NCBI GenBank assembly: GCA_019459285.1
Contig: JAIBEL010000009.1
Span: forward strand, 1 to 51,173
Direction: 5' to 3'
Length of the DNA stretch: 51,173 nucleotides
From: Rhizobium sp.
GTDB lineage: Bacteria > Pseudomonadota > Gammaproteobacteria > Burkholderiales > Thiobacillaceae
Position 1 is the stretch's first letter; every line of letters begins with the position of its first letter. Positions 42,527 through 51,165 of the stretch are shown here, in pieces. The notes below the pieces were generated by a model, which was not told the origin of the DNA, ran no database searches, and saw only the letters and a program-made list of their open reading frames with translations. The position numbers were made by a program, and so were the translations under genes.

Positions 42527-43351
42527 ATGAACGAACAACTGAACACGCTGGAACACGCCCAGCAGACCGCGATCGACCTCGCCATCCAGTTCGGTCCCAA
42601 GGTAATCGTGGCGCTGCTGATCCTGGCGGCTGGCTATTACGTCGGGCGCTGGGTGGGCAGGCTCGCCGACTCGATGCTGGAAAAAATCGGGCTCGACGAA
42701 ACCCTGCGCCTGTTGCTGGTGCGCATCGTGCGTATCCTGGTGCTGGGGCTGTTTCTCATCATGGCGCTGCAGAATCTGGGGGTGCAACTGCTGCCGCTGA
42801 TCGCCGGGCTGGGTGTGGCGGGCGCCGGCATCGCGCTGGCGATGCAGGGGGTGCTGGGCAATCTGGCGGCGGGGCTGACGATCATCTTCACCCGGCCGTT
42901 CAAGGTGGGCGAATACGTTGCCATCGTCGACGTGGAAGGCACGGTGGAGGAAATCAAACTCTTCAACACCGTGCTGAGTCATCCCGATCGCTCGCGCATC
43001 GTCATTCCCAACCGCAAGATCGTCGGCGAAATCCTGCACAACTTCGGCACCCTGCGCCAGCTCGACGTGGTCGTCAGCGTGGCCTATGACACCGACATCA
43101 AGCAGGCGCTGGCAACGATCCACGACCTGCTCGCCGCGCATCCCAGGATCCTGCAGGAGCCGGAACCGTTCATCCGCGTGCTGGCGCTGGCCGATTCCAG
43201 CGTGCAGATCGCGATCCGCCCCTGGACGACGGTGACCGATTTCTACACCACATCGGGCGACATCACCCAGGCGGTGCTGGAAACCTTCCGCGAACACGGC
43301 ATCCAGATTCCCTTCCCGCAGCGCGAAGTTCGCCTGCTCGGTGCCGCATGA
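42527..43351 (+). CDS. Small-conductance mechanosensitive channel (MscS family)
   Basis: 274 residues, the length of E. coli MscS. TM1-3 are followed by the pore helix rich in Gly/Ala (LIAGLGVAGAGIALAMQGVLGNLAAGL), the beta domain (FTRPFKVGEYVAIVDVEGTVEEIKLFNTVL, VIPNRKIVGEILHNF) and a C-terminal alpha-beta domain. Heptameric osmotic safety valve of the inner membrane. Overlaps the methyltransferase gene by 4 bp. Confidence 0.94.
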   Translation: MNEQLNTLEHAQQTAIDLAIQFGPKVIVALLILAAGYYVGRWVGRLADSMLEKIGLDETLRLLLVRIVRILVLGLFLIMALQNLGVQLLPLIAGLGVAGAGIALAMQGVLGNLAAGLTIIFTRPFKVGEYVAIVDVEGTVEEIKLFNTVLSHPDRSRIVIPNRKIVGEILHNFGTLRQLDVVVSVAYDTDIKQALATIHDLLAAHPRILQEPEPFIRVLALADSSVQIAIRPWTTVTDFYTTSGDITQAVLETFREHGIQIPFPQREVRLLGAA

Positions 43352-44220
43352 AGCGCGCCAGCCCCGCCCCCGCTGCCAAGGCACGCTACAGCGATCCGCT
43401 GGCCGAGGTGCTGCGCCCCGGCCAGTCGATCGAGCTGCTGAAAGAACTGCACATCCTGACACGCGACGGCAAGCTCAACCAGGACAGCCGCCGCAAGCTG
43501 AAGCAGGTCTATCACCTGTGCAACTTCATCGAGCCGCTGCTGGACGACGTGCTGGCCCGGCAGGACACGCTGACGCTGGCCGACCATGGCGCCGGCAAGT
43601 CGTATCTGGGCTTCATCCTGTACGACCTGTTCCTGAAGGCGCGGCCCGGCGCGCGCATCTTCGGCATCGAAACACGCGACGAACTGGTGGAAAAGTCGCG
43701 CGAACTGGCGGCCCGGCTGGGCTTTGAGCGCATGTCGTTTATCAATGCGACGGTGGCGGAATCGATCACCACCGAGACTCTGCCGCCGCGCATCGACATC
43801 GTCACCGCGCTGCACGCCTGCAATACCGCGACCGACGACGCCATCCAGTTCGCGCTCGCCAAACAGGCTCGCCACATCGTGCTGGTGCCGTGCTGCCAGG
43901 CCGAAGTCGCGGCGGTGCTGCGCAAGCACAAGAACGAATCCTTCGGCAAAACCCCGCTGTCGGAAATCTGGCGCCACCCGATCCACACCCGCGAATTCGG
44001 CAGCCAGCTGACCAATGTGCTGCGCTGCCTGCAACTGGAATCGCACGGCTACGCGCTCACCGTCACCGAGCTGGTGGGCTGGGAGCACTCGATGAAGAAC
44101 GAGCTCATCATCGCCACCCAGGCAAACGCGCCGCGCCGGAACGCACGCGAACGCCTGCAGCAGATCCTGATCGAGCTCAATCTGCAGGAACTCGAAGCGC
44201 GTTTCCTGGGAACCCCATAA
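43348..44220 (+). CDS. Class I SAM-dependent methyltransferase-fold protein
   Basis: 290 residues. Helical N-terminal region (about 1-70, LNQDSRRKLKQVYHLCNFIEP), then a Rossmann methyltransferase fold: motif I LADHGAGKSYLGFIL, acidic loop GIETRDELVEKSRELAARLG, NATVAESI, DIVTALHACNTATDDAIQFA. Two adjacent cysteines (VPCCQAEV) follow. The ADHGAGKSYLGF/ALHACDTATD pattern is typical of uncharacterised proteins resembling RNA-modifying methyltransferases; substrate unknown. Co-translated with mscS. Confidence 0.85.
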   Translation: MKRASPAPAAKARYSDPLAEVLRPGQSIELLKELHILTRDGKLNQDSRRKLKQVYHLCNFIEPLLDDVLARQDTLTLADHGAGKSYLGFILYDLFLKARPGARIFGIETRDELVEKSRELAARLGFERMSFINATVAESITTETLPPRIDIVTALHACNTATDDAIQFALAKQARHIVLVPCCQAEVAAVLRKHKNESFGKTPLSEIWRHPIHTREFGSQLTNVLRCLQLESHGYALTVTELVGWEHSMKNELIIATQANAPRRNARERLQQILIELNLQELEARFLGTP

Positions 44221-44272
44221 GCCGCAAACCATCCTATGCTTCGAAGGCATCGTTAATTTTGCGGATCGAATC

Positions 44273-44830
44273 ATGCGCCTGCCCGCTTCGCCGTTTCGCT
44301 TCATCGTGGTCGCCCTGTTCGCCGCCCTGGCTGGCTGCGCCACGCCGCAATACCAGACGACCGTCCGGCTGATCCCGCCGGCCGATGCGCAGGGCCGCGC
44401 CTGCGTGCAAGCCTGCGATGCCAAGAAAGCGGCCTGCCAGAGCGATTGCCAGACCCGCTACCAGGCCTGCGCCAAAGCGCTCGAGCCGCAGGTGGAAGCG
44501 CGCTATCTCGATGCGCTGAAAAAGTACGAACTCGAGCTCAAGCAGTATGCGGCGGCGTTGCGGCACTATGAGATGCAGATGCAGTTCGACTGGATGAACC
44601 GCTACCCCTTCTACCCTTACTGGTGGGACCCGTGGCCGGGGCCTTATTTCCCGCCACCCTATCGCGAACCGGTAATGCCGACGCGCGAAGGCGTGCGCGC
44701 GCAACTGGAAAAATCCGAGTGCAAGGCCGACTGCGGCTGCCTGCCGGCCTACGATACCTGTTTCGTCGGCTGCGGCGGCCAGCGCGTGACCGAGACGATG
44801 TGCATCAAGAACTGTCCGCCCGCGAAATGA
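44273..44830 (+). CDS. Cysteine-rich lipoprotein with CX3C motifs
   Basis: 185 residues. Lipobox LAGC with lipidated Cys at 22. The mature protein has two Cys clusters: CX3C-X6-CX3C-X6-C in residues about 43-63, and CX3C-X1-C-X6-CX3C-X9-CX3C near the C-terminus. Between them are a charged helix (EARYLDALKKYELELKQY) and a Pro/Tyr/Trp-rich stretch (FYPYWWDPWPGPYFPPPY). Likely outer-membrane anchored and disulfide-stabilised, with helical hairpins held by CX3C pairs. No named family recognised. Convergent with yaeQ, 3 bp apart. Confidence 0.85.
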   Translation: MRLPASPFRFIVVALFAALAGCATPQYQTTVRLIPPADAQGRACVQACDAKKAACQSDCQTRYQACAKALEPQVEARYLDALKKYELELKQYAAALRHYEMQMQFDWMNRYPFYPYWWDPWPGPYFPPPYREPVMPTREGVRAQLEKSECKADCGCLPAYDTCFVGCGGQRVTETMCIKNCPPAK

Positions 44831-44833
44831 GGC

Positions 44834-45376
44834 TTATGCAGCCGCCTGAAGCGTAGCCAGTTTCACCGGTACGCTGGCGGTGTCGGTATTGATCCAGATT
44901 TCGCCGTCCTGCACCATGCATTGCAGGCGCATGCTGCGTTCGGCCAGTGCCGCCAGCGCCTGGCAGGTTTCGGCGGGCAACTGCAACACGGTCAGATTGG
45001 TAAAGCGCGTGAGCTTGCCGGCGATCTGCTTCCACCATACCTCGCAACTGCTGCTGTAGCACAGCACCACGACCTGGTCGGCGCGGCTGCACGCGCGGCG
45101 GATGCGCGCATCGTCGGGCTGGCCGAGATCGATCCACAGCGTGATCTCGCCCGCCAGGTTCTTCACCCACACCTCCGGCTCGTCGATGTCGAACAGCCCC
45201 TTGGTGAAGGCGATGCCCTCCTGCGCATGCAGGGCGTAGGCCAGCACCCGCGCCATCATGCGTTCGTCGGTTTCGGAAGGATGACGCGCAATCGTCAGCG
45301 CATGGTCGCCGTAGACGTGGCGATCCATGTCGGCGATCTGCAGGTCGGCTTTGTAGATGGTGGCTTTGAGCGCCAT
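44834..45376 (-). CDS. yaeQ: YaeQ family protein
   Basis: 180 residues. Family features: MALKATIYKADLQIADMDRHVYGDHALTIARHPSETDERMMARVLAYAL, GLFDIDEPEVWVKNLAGEITLWIDLGQPD, YSSSCEVWWKQI. YaeQ has a PD-(D/E)XK nuclease-like fold; the cellular role is not established (it was once tied to RfaH suppression). Ribosome site GGGGAGG upstream on the minus strand. Confidence 0.95.
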   Translation of the reverse strand: MALKATIYKADLQIADMDRHVYGDHALTIARHPSETDERMMARVLAYALHAQEGIAFTKGLFDIDEPEVWVKNLAGEITLWIDLGQPDDARIRRACSRADQVVVLCYSSSCEVWWKQIAGKLTRFTNLTVLQLPAETCQALAALAERSMRLQCMVQDGEIWINTDTASVPVKLATLQAAA

Positions 45377-45437
45377 GGGGAGGTCTCACTTGAAACGCAA
45401 AATGCCCGAAGGGCATCAATACCCAGAGGGCATAAAT

Positions 45438-45466
45438 AAAAAAACCCCGGCGAACCGGGGTTTTTT
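45438..45466. terminator. Terminator downstream of the cold-shock gene
   Basis: A7 tract, CCCCGG/CCGGGG stem with CGAA loop, T6; works in both directions. A hairpin ATGCCC/GGGCAT (45402-45416) lies nearer to yaeQ. Confidence 0.9.
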
Positions 45467-45484
45467 CACATCAGGTCGAAAAAA

Positions 45485-45691
45485 TTACGACATGACCTGG
45501 ATGTTCGAAGCTTGTTTGCCCTTGGGGCCAGTCGTCACTTCAAAGCTGACTTTCTGGTTTTCCTGCAGGGACTTGAAGCCACTGGAGTTGATTGCGGAGA
45601 AATGTGCAAAGAGATCCTCGCCGCCGTTATCCGGGGTGATGAAACCAAAACCTTTTGCATCGTTAAACCACTTAACAGTACCCGTTTCCAT
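45485..45691 (-). CDS. Cold-shock protein, CspA family
   Basis: 68-residue single OB-fold domain. RNP1 KGFGFITP and RNP2 DLFAHFSAI are intact; [17 protein letters not shown] start and [12 protein letters not shown] end are typical. RNA chaperone binding single-stranded nucleic acid. The leader to the predicted promoter is about 110 nt, long enough for the structured 5' UTR these genes often have. Confidence 0.96.
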   Translation of the reverse strand: METGTVKWFNDAKGFGFITPDNGGEDLFAHFSAINSSGFKSLQENQKVSFEVTTGPKGKQASNIQVMS

Positions 45692-45805
45692 CTTGTTTCC
45701 TATCTATCAAAAAAAATTGAGCGACATGCTCCATCGATCGAATTTCAAGGAAAAAGGCTTACCAGAGGTACCGCAATTTAAAGCTTGAATCCAACAGATG
45801 GCGTA

Positions 45806-45834
45806 TTGATAACACAGAAGATTCAGATGTCCAA
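45806..45834 (-). promoter_or_regulatory. Putative promoter of the cold-shock gene
   Basis: Minus strand TTGGAC, 17-bp spacer, TATCAA, leaving a leader of about 110 nt before the ATG. Confidence 0.5.
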
Positions 45835-45842
45835 GATTTTTT

Positions 45843-46388
45843 TCATCCGCGGGTCAGCGGGCGCAACACCAGCGTGTCGCCGCGCTGGGTGAATTCCAGG
45901 TGCTTCAGCACGCTCATGCCCAGCAATACCTGATCCTCCGCCATACCGGGGTTGAGGCTGGCCGGGACATTGCGCAGCACGAAGGGCCCGAAGGCCAGCG
46001 CACCGATCCGGGTGGCCCGGGTGGTTACCGCGCCGTTGGCGGTCATCGACTGTTGATATGCGCCGGCCTCGAGTCCGAGTTCACCCGCCAGATGGGCCGG
46101 CACCGACACCAGGGTGGCGCCGGTGTCGAGCAGGAAGCTTACCGGCCGGCCATTGATCGCTCCCGGAAAAACATAGTGTCCGTTACCGCTACGCTTCAGG
46201 ACCAGCTCGGCACCCGGCGCGAGTTGCAGGTCGCGATTGGGATGGTCGCGTGCCTGCAGACTGTTCTCGAAATAGAGATAGAACAACCCCAGCACCAGCA
46301 GGCTCGCGACCAAGGCCATGCCGCGCCCGAGCGACCGGTGCGGGTTGGGCGAAGGCTTGTTCGCATCCATCTGATTCATTCCACTCAT
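45843..46388 (-). CDS. Membrane-anchored retroviral-type aspartyl protease (clan AA)
   Basis: 181 residues. Cytoplasmic N-terminus, one TM helix (about 23-40, MALVASLLVLGLFYLYF), then a single gag-asp protease domain with catalytic D88 in FLLDTGATLVSVP, and the flap/hydrophobic-hydrophobic-Gly region VLLGMSVLKHLEF. One lobe only, so active as a dimer. Matches the TIGR02281-type bacterial family, whose substrates are unknown. Divergent from the M48 protease. Confidence 0.9.
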   Translation of the reverse strand: MSGMNQMDANKPSPNPHRSLGRGMALVASLLVLGLFYLYFENSLQARDHPNRDLQLAPGAELVLKRSGNGHYVFPGAINGRPVSFLLDTGATLVSVPAHLAGELGLEAGAYQQSMTANGAVTTRATRIGALAFGPFVLRNVPASLNPGMAEDQVLLGMSVLKHLEFTQRGDTLVLRPLTRG

Positions 46389-46472
46389 ACGTTTATGACA
46401 GCACGACTATCAAGAACAACCGCTTCATGGCCGACTATATTCACAGAAGCGGCAATTGTGAAAGGGGATGCG

Positions 46473-47210
46473 ATGTTCACCCTGGCAGTTCGTCCGGCAT
46501 GGTCCGGCGGCAGATACGGCGTATGTCTGAGTCTGCTTTTTTGCGCAAGTTTCCTTCCTGCGCATGCAGTACAGCCTGGCCCCGCGGCCTGGTTCCCGGA
46601 TGCTCCGACTTTCCGTCACTACACCTGGACCGACCAGTCCTGCCCCGGGTGCTCGACCCTCTACCCTCAGCCCACCTGGACGCGCATGGCCTTGCTCGCC
46701 GGTCTGTCCGAGGTGCATTTCAAACAGGCGCCAGACGAAAACGATGGCGATGCCTATTCCCTTGCACCGAACGTCGTGGTGCTGTCGCCTTCAGCGCAGA
46801 ATCTCCCGCCTTGCCAGTTGGCGTTTGTGATTGGACACGAATTGGTCCACATCGCGCAGCGCCACTTCGACGAGGACGCCATCGCCCTGTCCGTCTATTC
46901 CGGCAAGCCCCCCTACTGGACCCGCGACGGCGATGACGCCATGCAGCTAGCCGATGGCGATTTCGGCCTGGCACTCAAGCTGTCCCCCTTGTGGAAACAA
47001 CAGGAACGCGAAGCCGATTGGCTCGGTTCGCTACTGGCGGCACAGGTCTGCGGCTGCAGTCTCGAAGAAGGCGCGCTCGCCTATTTCCGCCCGGGCGACG
47101 GCGATGGGGGCGGCATTGCCGCTGCACACCCGCCGGACGCGGAACGCATCCGGCAACTGCTGCCGTTTACCGAATCGGCCCGGCGCCTGATGGCCCTGGC
47201 GCCGCGCTGA
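46473..47210 (+). CDS. Secreted M48-like metalloprotease
   Basis: 245 residues. Signal peptide (about 13-33, LSLLFCASFLPAHAV). Zinc motif H122-E-L-V-H126 (IGHELVHIAQRH), third ligand in EREADWLGSLLA (E180), as in M48 peptidases such as BepA and LoiP. Six or seven mature cysteines, including SCPGCS and VCGCS, may form periplasmic disulfides. No TPR domain. Start ATG 46473 with AAAGGGGA upstream. Likely periplasmic or outer-membrane quality control (inference). Confidence 0.88.
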   Translation: MFTLAVRPAWSGGRYGVCLSLLFCASFLPAHAVQPGPAAWFPDAPTFRHYTWTDQSCPGCSTLYPQPTWTRMALLAGLSEVHFKQAPDENDGDAYSLAPNVVVLSPSAQNLPPCQLAFVIGHELVHIAQRHFDEDAIALSVYSGKPPYWTRDGDDAMQLADGDFGLALKLSPLWKQQEREADWLGSLLAAQVCGCSLEEGALAYFRPGDGDGGGIAAAHPPDAERIRQLLPFTESARRLMALAPR

Positions 47211-47220
47211 CGCGGCACAG

Positions 47221-47706
47221 TCAGGCGACGTGCTGCATGCGCGGCTGACAGAAGTGGCAATGCGGCGCATCGCCGAAAATGTCGCGCAGGTAGCGGGTTT
47301 CGATGTGTAGCAGACGTTCGTGGTCGCCTCCCTCCAGATAGACATCCGGCTGCGCCATCAGATCGTCGTCCCATACCATTTCCACGCCCCAGGCATTCGG
47401 CAGGCCCGGTACCACGCCGGGCTCGCATTCGCTGAACAGGCGGCTCACGCTGGCTTCGTCGGCCAGGCTGAATTCCACGCCGTGGTCGAGGCCCAGCCTG
47501 CCGAGATGAACCTCTTGGTCGGCAGGGATCATCGCCACCATCTGGCAACCGACGCCGTCGAGCAGCACGCCCTTGGCCACACGGTTGGACGGGATCCCTG
47601 CCGCACGTGCCGTTTCGGCGCTGGTGTGCGTGTGCGGGTGCGCGACGATGTCGAATGGAATCATGTGCTCGTCGAGAAAGCGCGCCATGCGGTGTAGTGC
47701 GTTCAT
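47221..47706 (-). CDS. YbaK/ProRS-editing-domain aminoacyl-tRNA deacylase
   Basis: 161 residues. Editing-domain features: PFDIVAHPHTHTSAETARAAGIP, catalytic-Lys region NRVAKGVLLDG (K45), GLPNAWGVEMVWDDDL. A trans-editing factor hydrolysing misacylated tRNA, such as Cys- or Ala-tRNA(Pro). The tail has a CHFC pair (APHCHFCQP), unusual for the family and potentially metal binding. ATG 47706 has AGGAGA upstream. Confidence 0.85.
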   Translation of the reverse strand: MNALHRMARFLDEHMIPFDIVAHPHTHTSAETARAAGIPSNRVAKGVLLDGVGCQMVAMIPADQEVHLGRLGLDHGVEFSLADEASVSRLFSECEPGVVPGLPNAWGVEMVWDDDLMAQPDVYLEGGDHERLLHIETRYLRDIFGDAPHCHFCQPRMQHVA

Positions 47707-47772
47707 GATCGTCTCCTGGCAAAGAAATGAACGACTTTCACTATAGTTCACACCCCCTCCACCTGCTGGCGG

Positions 47773-50214
47773 CTAACGCCGCTGCGGACGGTGGGCTGCG
47801 CGGAAATGCCGTCGCGGCGCCCGCGTATGCTCCTGCTGCTGGCAAGCGCGGCGAAACGCCAGCAACGCGTCCTGCGCCTGTCCCAACACGCTGTCGGGGG
47901 CGTAATGCCCTGCCGCGTTCGGCTCGCCCGCCGTCACCCCGGTCAACAGCTCGATCCCTTCGGTCGCCAATTCCGCCGTATGGATATGGAAACGTCCCCT
48001 GGCGACCGCCTCGACCACGCGCGGCGCCAGCATCAGATGGCGCCGGTTGCGCGCGGGGATCAGCACGCCCTGGTTGCCGTCCAGGCCGGCGGCCTCGCAG
48101 ACGCCGAACCAGCCCTCGATCTTTTCGTTGATGCCGCCCACCGGTAGCACCTCGCCGTGCTGGTTGACCGCGCCGGTGACGGCGATGCCCTGTTTGAGCG
48201 GCAGGCCCGACAGCGCCGACAGCAAGGCATAGAGCTCGGCGCACGAGGCGGAATCCCCCTCCACGCCGTGATATTGCTGCTCGAACACGATCGAGGCGTT
48301 GAGCGATAGCGGCGCCAGATGGGCAAACAGCGACGCCAGGTAGTTCTGCAGGATGAACACGCCCTTGTCGTGGATCGGCCCGGACAGCTCGACCTCGCGC
48401 TCGATGTTGAGCAGTCCCTCCTCGCCCGCATAGGTGCGTGCCGACAACCGCACCGGCAGGCCGAAGCGATAGTCGCCGAGGTCGATCTGGGTCAGGCCGT
48501 TGACCTGACCCGTGCGCGCGCCATGCAGGTCGATCAGCACGTCGCCTTCGGCGATCTCCTCGCGCAGCCGCTGTTCGGGGTAGTCGTGGCGCGCGGCATG
48601 TGCGGCGAGCGCCGTCTCGATATCCGCCGCCGTCACCTGGCCCGGCCCACGCGCACGGCAGATCGCGGCACTTTCCATCACCATCGCTTCGGTGCGCGCG
48701 AAAATCGCGCTCTCGCGTGCCTGGTCGCCCGCCTCGCGGTGCGATTCCTCGAGCAGGCGCGCCACCGCCGCCGCCGAGAAATGCGGCAGGCCGTGCTCGC
48801 GGCAGACGTGGGCAACGAAAATCGCCGAGGCGCGGCGGGTGTCCGAACTGGCCACGAAGCTGTCAGCGAAATCCACCTTGGCGCGGAAATGGCGGACGAA
48901 TTCCAGTGCAGCTTCCTGCAGTTCGTAATACTGGTCGCGCGAGCCGATCAGCACGAGCTTGACCTCGACGTCGACCGCCTCCGGAACCAGCGACACCGCC
49001 GCAATCGGCGAGAACGACACGCCGGGCTCCTCGATCTGCAGCCGCCCGCTGCGCAGGAAGCGCCGCAGTTTCTCCCACACCAGCGAATCGGCCAGCACGT
49101 CGCGCAGATGCAGCATCAGGAAGCCGCCGTGCGCCTGCAGCAGGCTGCCGGCGCGGATGCGCGAGAAGTCGGTTACCAGCACGTCGTTTTCGGACTGGTA
49201 TTCGATGCTGCCGAACAGCGCGCGGAACAGCGGGTTGTCCTCGACGATCACCGGCGCGCCGGCCAGCCCGCCGTTGTCCACCACGAGGTTGACCCGGTAG
49301 CGCGCCAGCACGGCGTGCAGTTCCTCCTCGCGGCCTTCGTCCTCCTCGTCGCCGTTGAACAGTTCCAGGTTGTCGTACACGTCGCGTTCCAGCGCATCCA
49401 GCCAGGCGTTGAGCTTGGCCGCATCCTTGATCTGCTTTCGCAGCCCCGCACGGATCGCCTGCAGCTCGCGCTCGACCAGCGGCTTCACCACCTGCCGCCG
49501 CAACGCCGCCAGCGCTTCGTTCATCGCGCGTTCCAGCGGCTGGGTCTTCTCGATATAGCGGGCGATCTCGGCGCGCAGTTCCTGCTCGGCCTGCTCCACC
49601 GCCGCACGGCGCGCCTTCGGCAGCGCCAGTACCTCGTCCTCGGTGAGCGCCTGCCCCTTCTTGCCGATGAGGGTGAACACCATGCGCCCCGCCTCGCGAT
49701 GCAGCGAAAAGCTGCGCGCCTCGGCAAACGCCGACAGCTCGGCATAGTGGCGCGCCACGTCGTCCTTCCAGGCCTGCTCGATGCGCTCGCTCTCGGTCTT
49801 GTACTCCTGCCCCCCAAGTTGCGGCGGAATCTCGGCCTGCAGGTTCTTCACCGTCTGCGTCAGCAACTGGCGCAGCAAACGTCCTTCGCCGGCCGGCAGG
49901 CGCAAGGCCAGGGGCCGTTCGGGCGTATCGAAGTTGTGCAGGTAGCACAGGTCCGGCGGCACCCGCCGCTTCGCCGCCGCCTCGACCATCGCCTGCCTGA
50001 GCAGCGAGGAGCGGCCGCTGCCGACCTCGCCCAGCACGAACAGGTTGTAGTTGGGCTGGTCCATGCCGAGGCCGAAGCGGGCGGCCGCCTCCGCGCGCGC
50101 CTGCCCGATCCAGGGCAAGGCCTCGTCCGCCAGTTCGGTGGTGTCGATGAAGCCTAGCGTGGCGGGATCGATGGTCAGGCGCAGGTCGGCTGGAGACAGA
50201 GGAACGGTCGGCAT
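47773..50214 (-). CDS. Lon-family ATP-dependent protease (AAA_32/LonB-like)
   Basis: 813 residues. N-terminal AAA domain with Walker A-like GEVGSGRS (Arg in place of Lys, as in some members of this group), a long charged coiled-coil insert (about 130-310), a second AAA part (SRIRAGSLLQAHGGFLMLHLRDVL, KLVLIGSRDQYY), a helical lid, and a C-terminal Lon protease domain with the Ser-Lys dyad: EGDSASCAELYALLSALS (Ser) and VGGINEKIEGWF (Lys). No Lon N-terminal substrate domain. Cytoplasmic quality-control protease with unknown substrates. Confidence 0.93.
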   Translation of the reverse strand: MPTVPLSPADLRLTIDPATLGFIDTTELADEALPWIGQARAEAAARFGLGMDQPNYNLFVLGEVGSGRSSLLRQAMVEAAAKRRVPPDLCYLHNFDTPERPLALRLPAGEGRLLRQLLTQTVKNLQAEIPPQLGGQEYKTESERIEQAWKDDVARHYAELSAFAEARSFSLHREAGRMVFTLIGKKGQALTEDEVLALPKARRAAVEQAEQELRAEIARYIEKTQPLERAMNEALAALRRQVVKPLVERELQAIRAGLRKQIKDAAKLNAWLDALERDVYDNLELFNGDEEDEGREEELHAVLARYRVNLVVDNGGLAGAPVIVEDNPLFRALFGSIEYQSENDVLVTDFSRIRAGSLLQAHGGFLMLHLRDVLADSLVWEKLRRFLRSGRLQIEEPGVSFSPIAAVSLVPEAVDVEVKLVLIGSRDQYYELQEAALEFVRHFRAKVDFADSFVASSDTRRASAIFVAHVCREHGLPHFSAAAVARLLEESHREAGDQARESAIFARTEAMVMESAAICRARGPGQVTAADIETALAAHAARHDYPEQRLREEIAEGDVLIDLHGARTGQVNGLTQIDLGDYRFGLPVRLSARTYAGEEGLLNIEREVELSGPIHDKGVFILQNYLASLFAHLAPLSLNASIVFEQQYHGVEGDSASCAELYALLSALSGLPLKQGIAVTGAVNQHGEVLPVGGINEKIEGWFGVCEAAGLDGNQGVLIPARNRRHLMLAPRVVEAVARGRFHIHTAELATEGIELLTGVTAGEPNAAGHYAPDSVLGQAQDALLAFRRACQQQEHTRAPRRHFRAAHRPQRR

Positions 50215-50277
50215 GGCGTAGGCAATCTTTTTGTAGGGTGATTGGATTATTGCGCAAGACCGGTGGCCCGGCCCGAT

Positions 50278-51165
50278 TCAGCGTTCCAGCAGGCCTGTCC
50301 ACTGCGCCTGGCTTTGCAGGTAGCCCGCGCGCAGGCTGGCCGCATTGTCCTGCAGCACGCCGGTGGGTGCGGCCAGCGCCTGCTTCACTGCGCGTTCGAT
50401 TTCGTCGACCGTCACGCCGCGTGGGACCGAATCCGGTTCCCAAGTTTCGGCGAAGGCGGTCGCCTTGAGCGGGCGCTCGCCCTGCTGCGGCGGGATCAGG
50501 CTGACCCGCGGCAACCCATAGGCCAGCGCGACGATCCGCCCATGCAGGCTGCTGCCGACAGCGCCACGGCTGGCGGCAATCAACGCGCAGATATCCCACA
50601 GGTTCAGCGACTCGAACAAGCGCGTCGTACCGGGCGGCAACCGCTGCTGCAGGATGTCGTAAAGCCTCGCGTCGTCGTGCCAGGGCGCTGCGCCGGCGCG
50701 ATAGCACACCAGCCCCAGCCCAGTCGCAGCGACCACCCGGGACAGTTCACGCACCAGGGCATCCAGCGTGGCGTCGTCGTCGAAGTCGGCGCTGAACTGG
50801 AGCGCCAGGTAGCCTTGGGGAAAGTCCGCGCGCAGGGCCTGCACTTCGCCATGATGCTGTCGCACCGCAATCCGTTCACCGAAACACGCCGCCACCATCA
50901 CGGCCGGATCGGGGCACAGCGGGACATCGAGACCCTCCGCCCGCAGCGCGGCCTGCGTCAGATGATCCCGCACGCTGGCCCAGTCCGCCTGCCTAAGCGC
51001 AGTCTTGACCGCTTCACGGTGCGCAAGCGACAGATGTGGCCAATCCACACCGCCCACGGCGTTGAAGATCAATGTCCCGCCCGGGGCCAGCGCCACGCGT
51101 CCCCCCCCAAAAGGGGCGGGGGGCGGCGTGCCGCGCTGGGGGGCGGCCCCCCCGGCAGCCCCCAC
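50278..51165 (-). CDS. Polysaccharide pyruvyltransferase-family protein, 5' partial
   Basis: Recognisable from about 51095 down to the stop at 50278: SLAHREAVKTALRQADWASVRDHLT, VPLCPDPAVMVAA, the middle LYDILQQRLP, and SRGAVGSSLHGRIVALAYGLPRVSL, the C-terminal GSSLHG...A...G.P signature of the CsaB/PssK/WcaK superfamily (ketal pyruvate transfer to sugars in exopolysaccharide or S-layer polymers). The upstream part (51095-51173) is G/C homopolymer noise at the window edge and does not encode the expected N-terminus, so the annotated start is arbitrary. Confidence 0.8.
   Translation of the reverse strand: MGAAGGAAPQRGTPPPAPFGGGRVALAPGGTLIFNAVGGVDWPHLSLAHREAVKTALRQADWASVRDHLTQAALRAEGLDVPLCPDPAVMVAACFGERIAVRQHHGEVQALRADFPQGYLALQFSADFDDDATLDALVRELSRVVAATGLGLVCYRAGAAPWHDDARLYDILQQRLPPGTTRLFESLNLWDICALIAASRGAVGSSLHGRIVALAYGLPRVSLIPPQQGERPLKATAFAETWEPDSVPRGVTVDEIERAVKQALAAPTGVLQDNAASLRAGYLQSQAQWTGLLER

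Noticed and set aside
50008-50031. Lys-to-Arg change in the Walker A of the Lon-like protease (GEVGSGRS) as a sign of inactivation
   Set aside because: The Arg form is known among AAA_32/LonB-type proteins, and the protease dyad is intact, so I do not call the gene broken.
48319-50157. A 612-codon plus-strand frame opposite the Lon-family protease
   Set aside because: Composition is a low-complexity complement of the protease coding sequence, with no motif.
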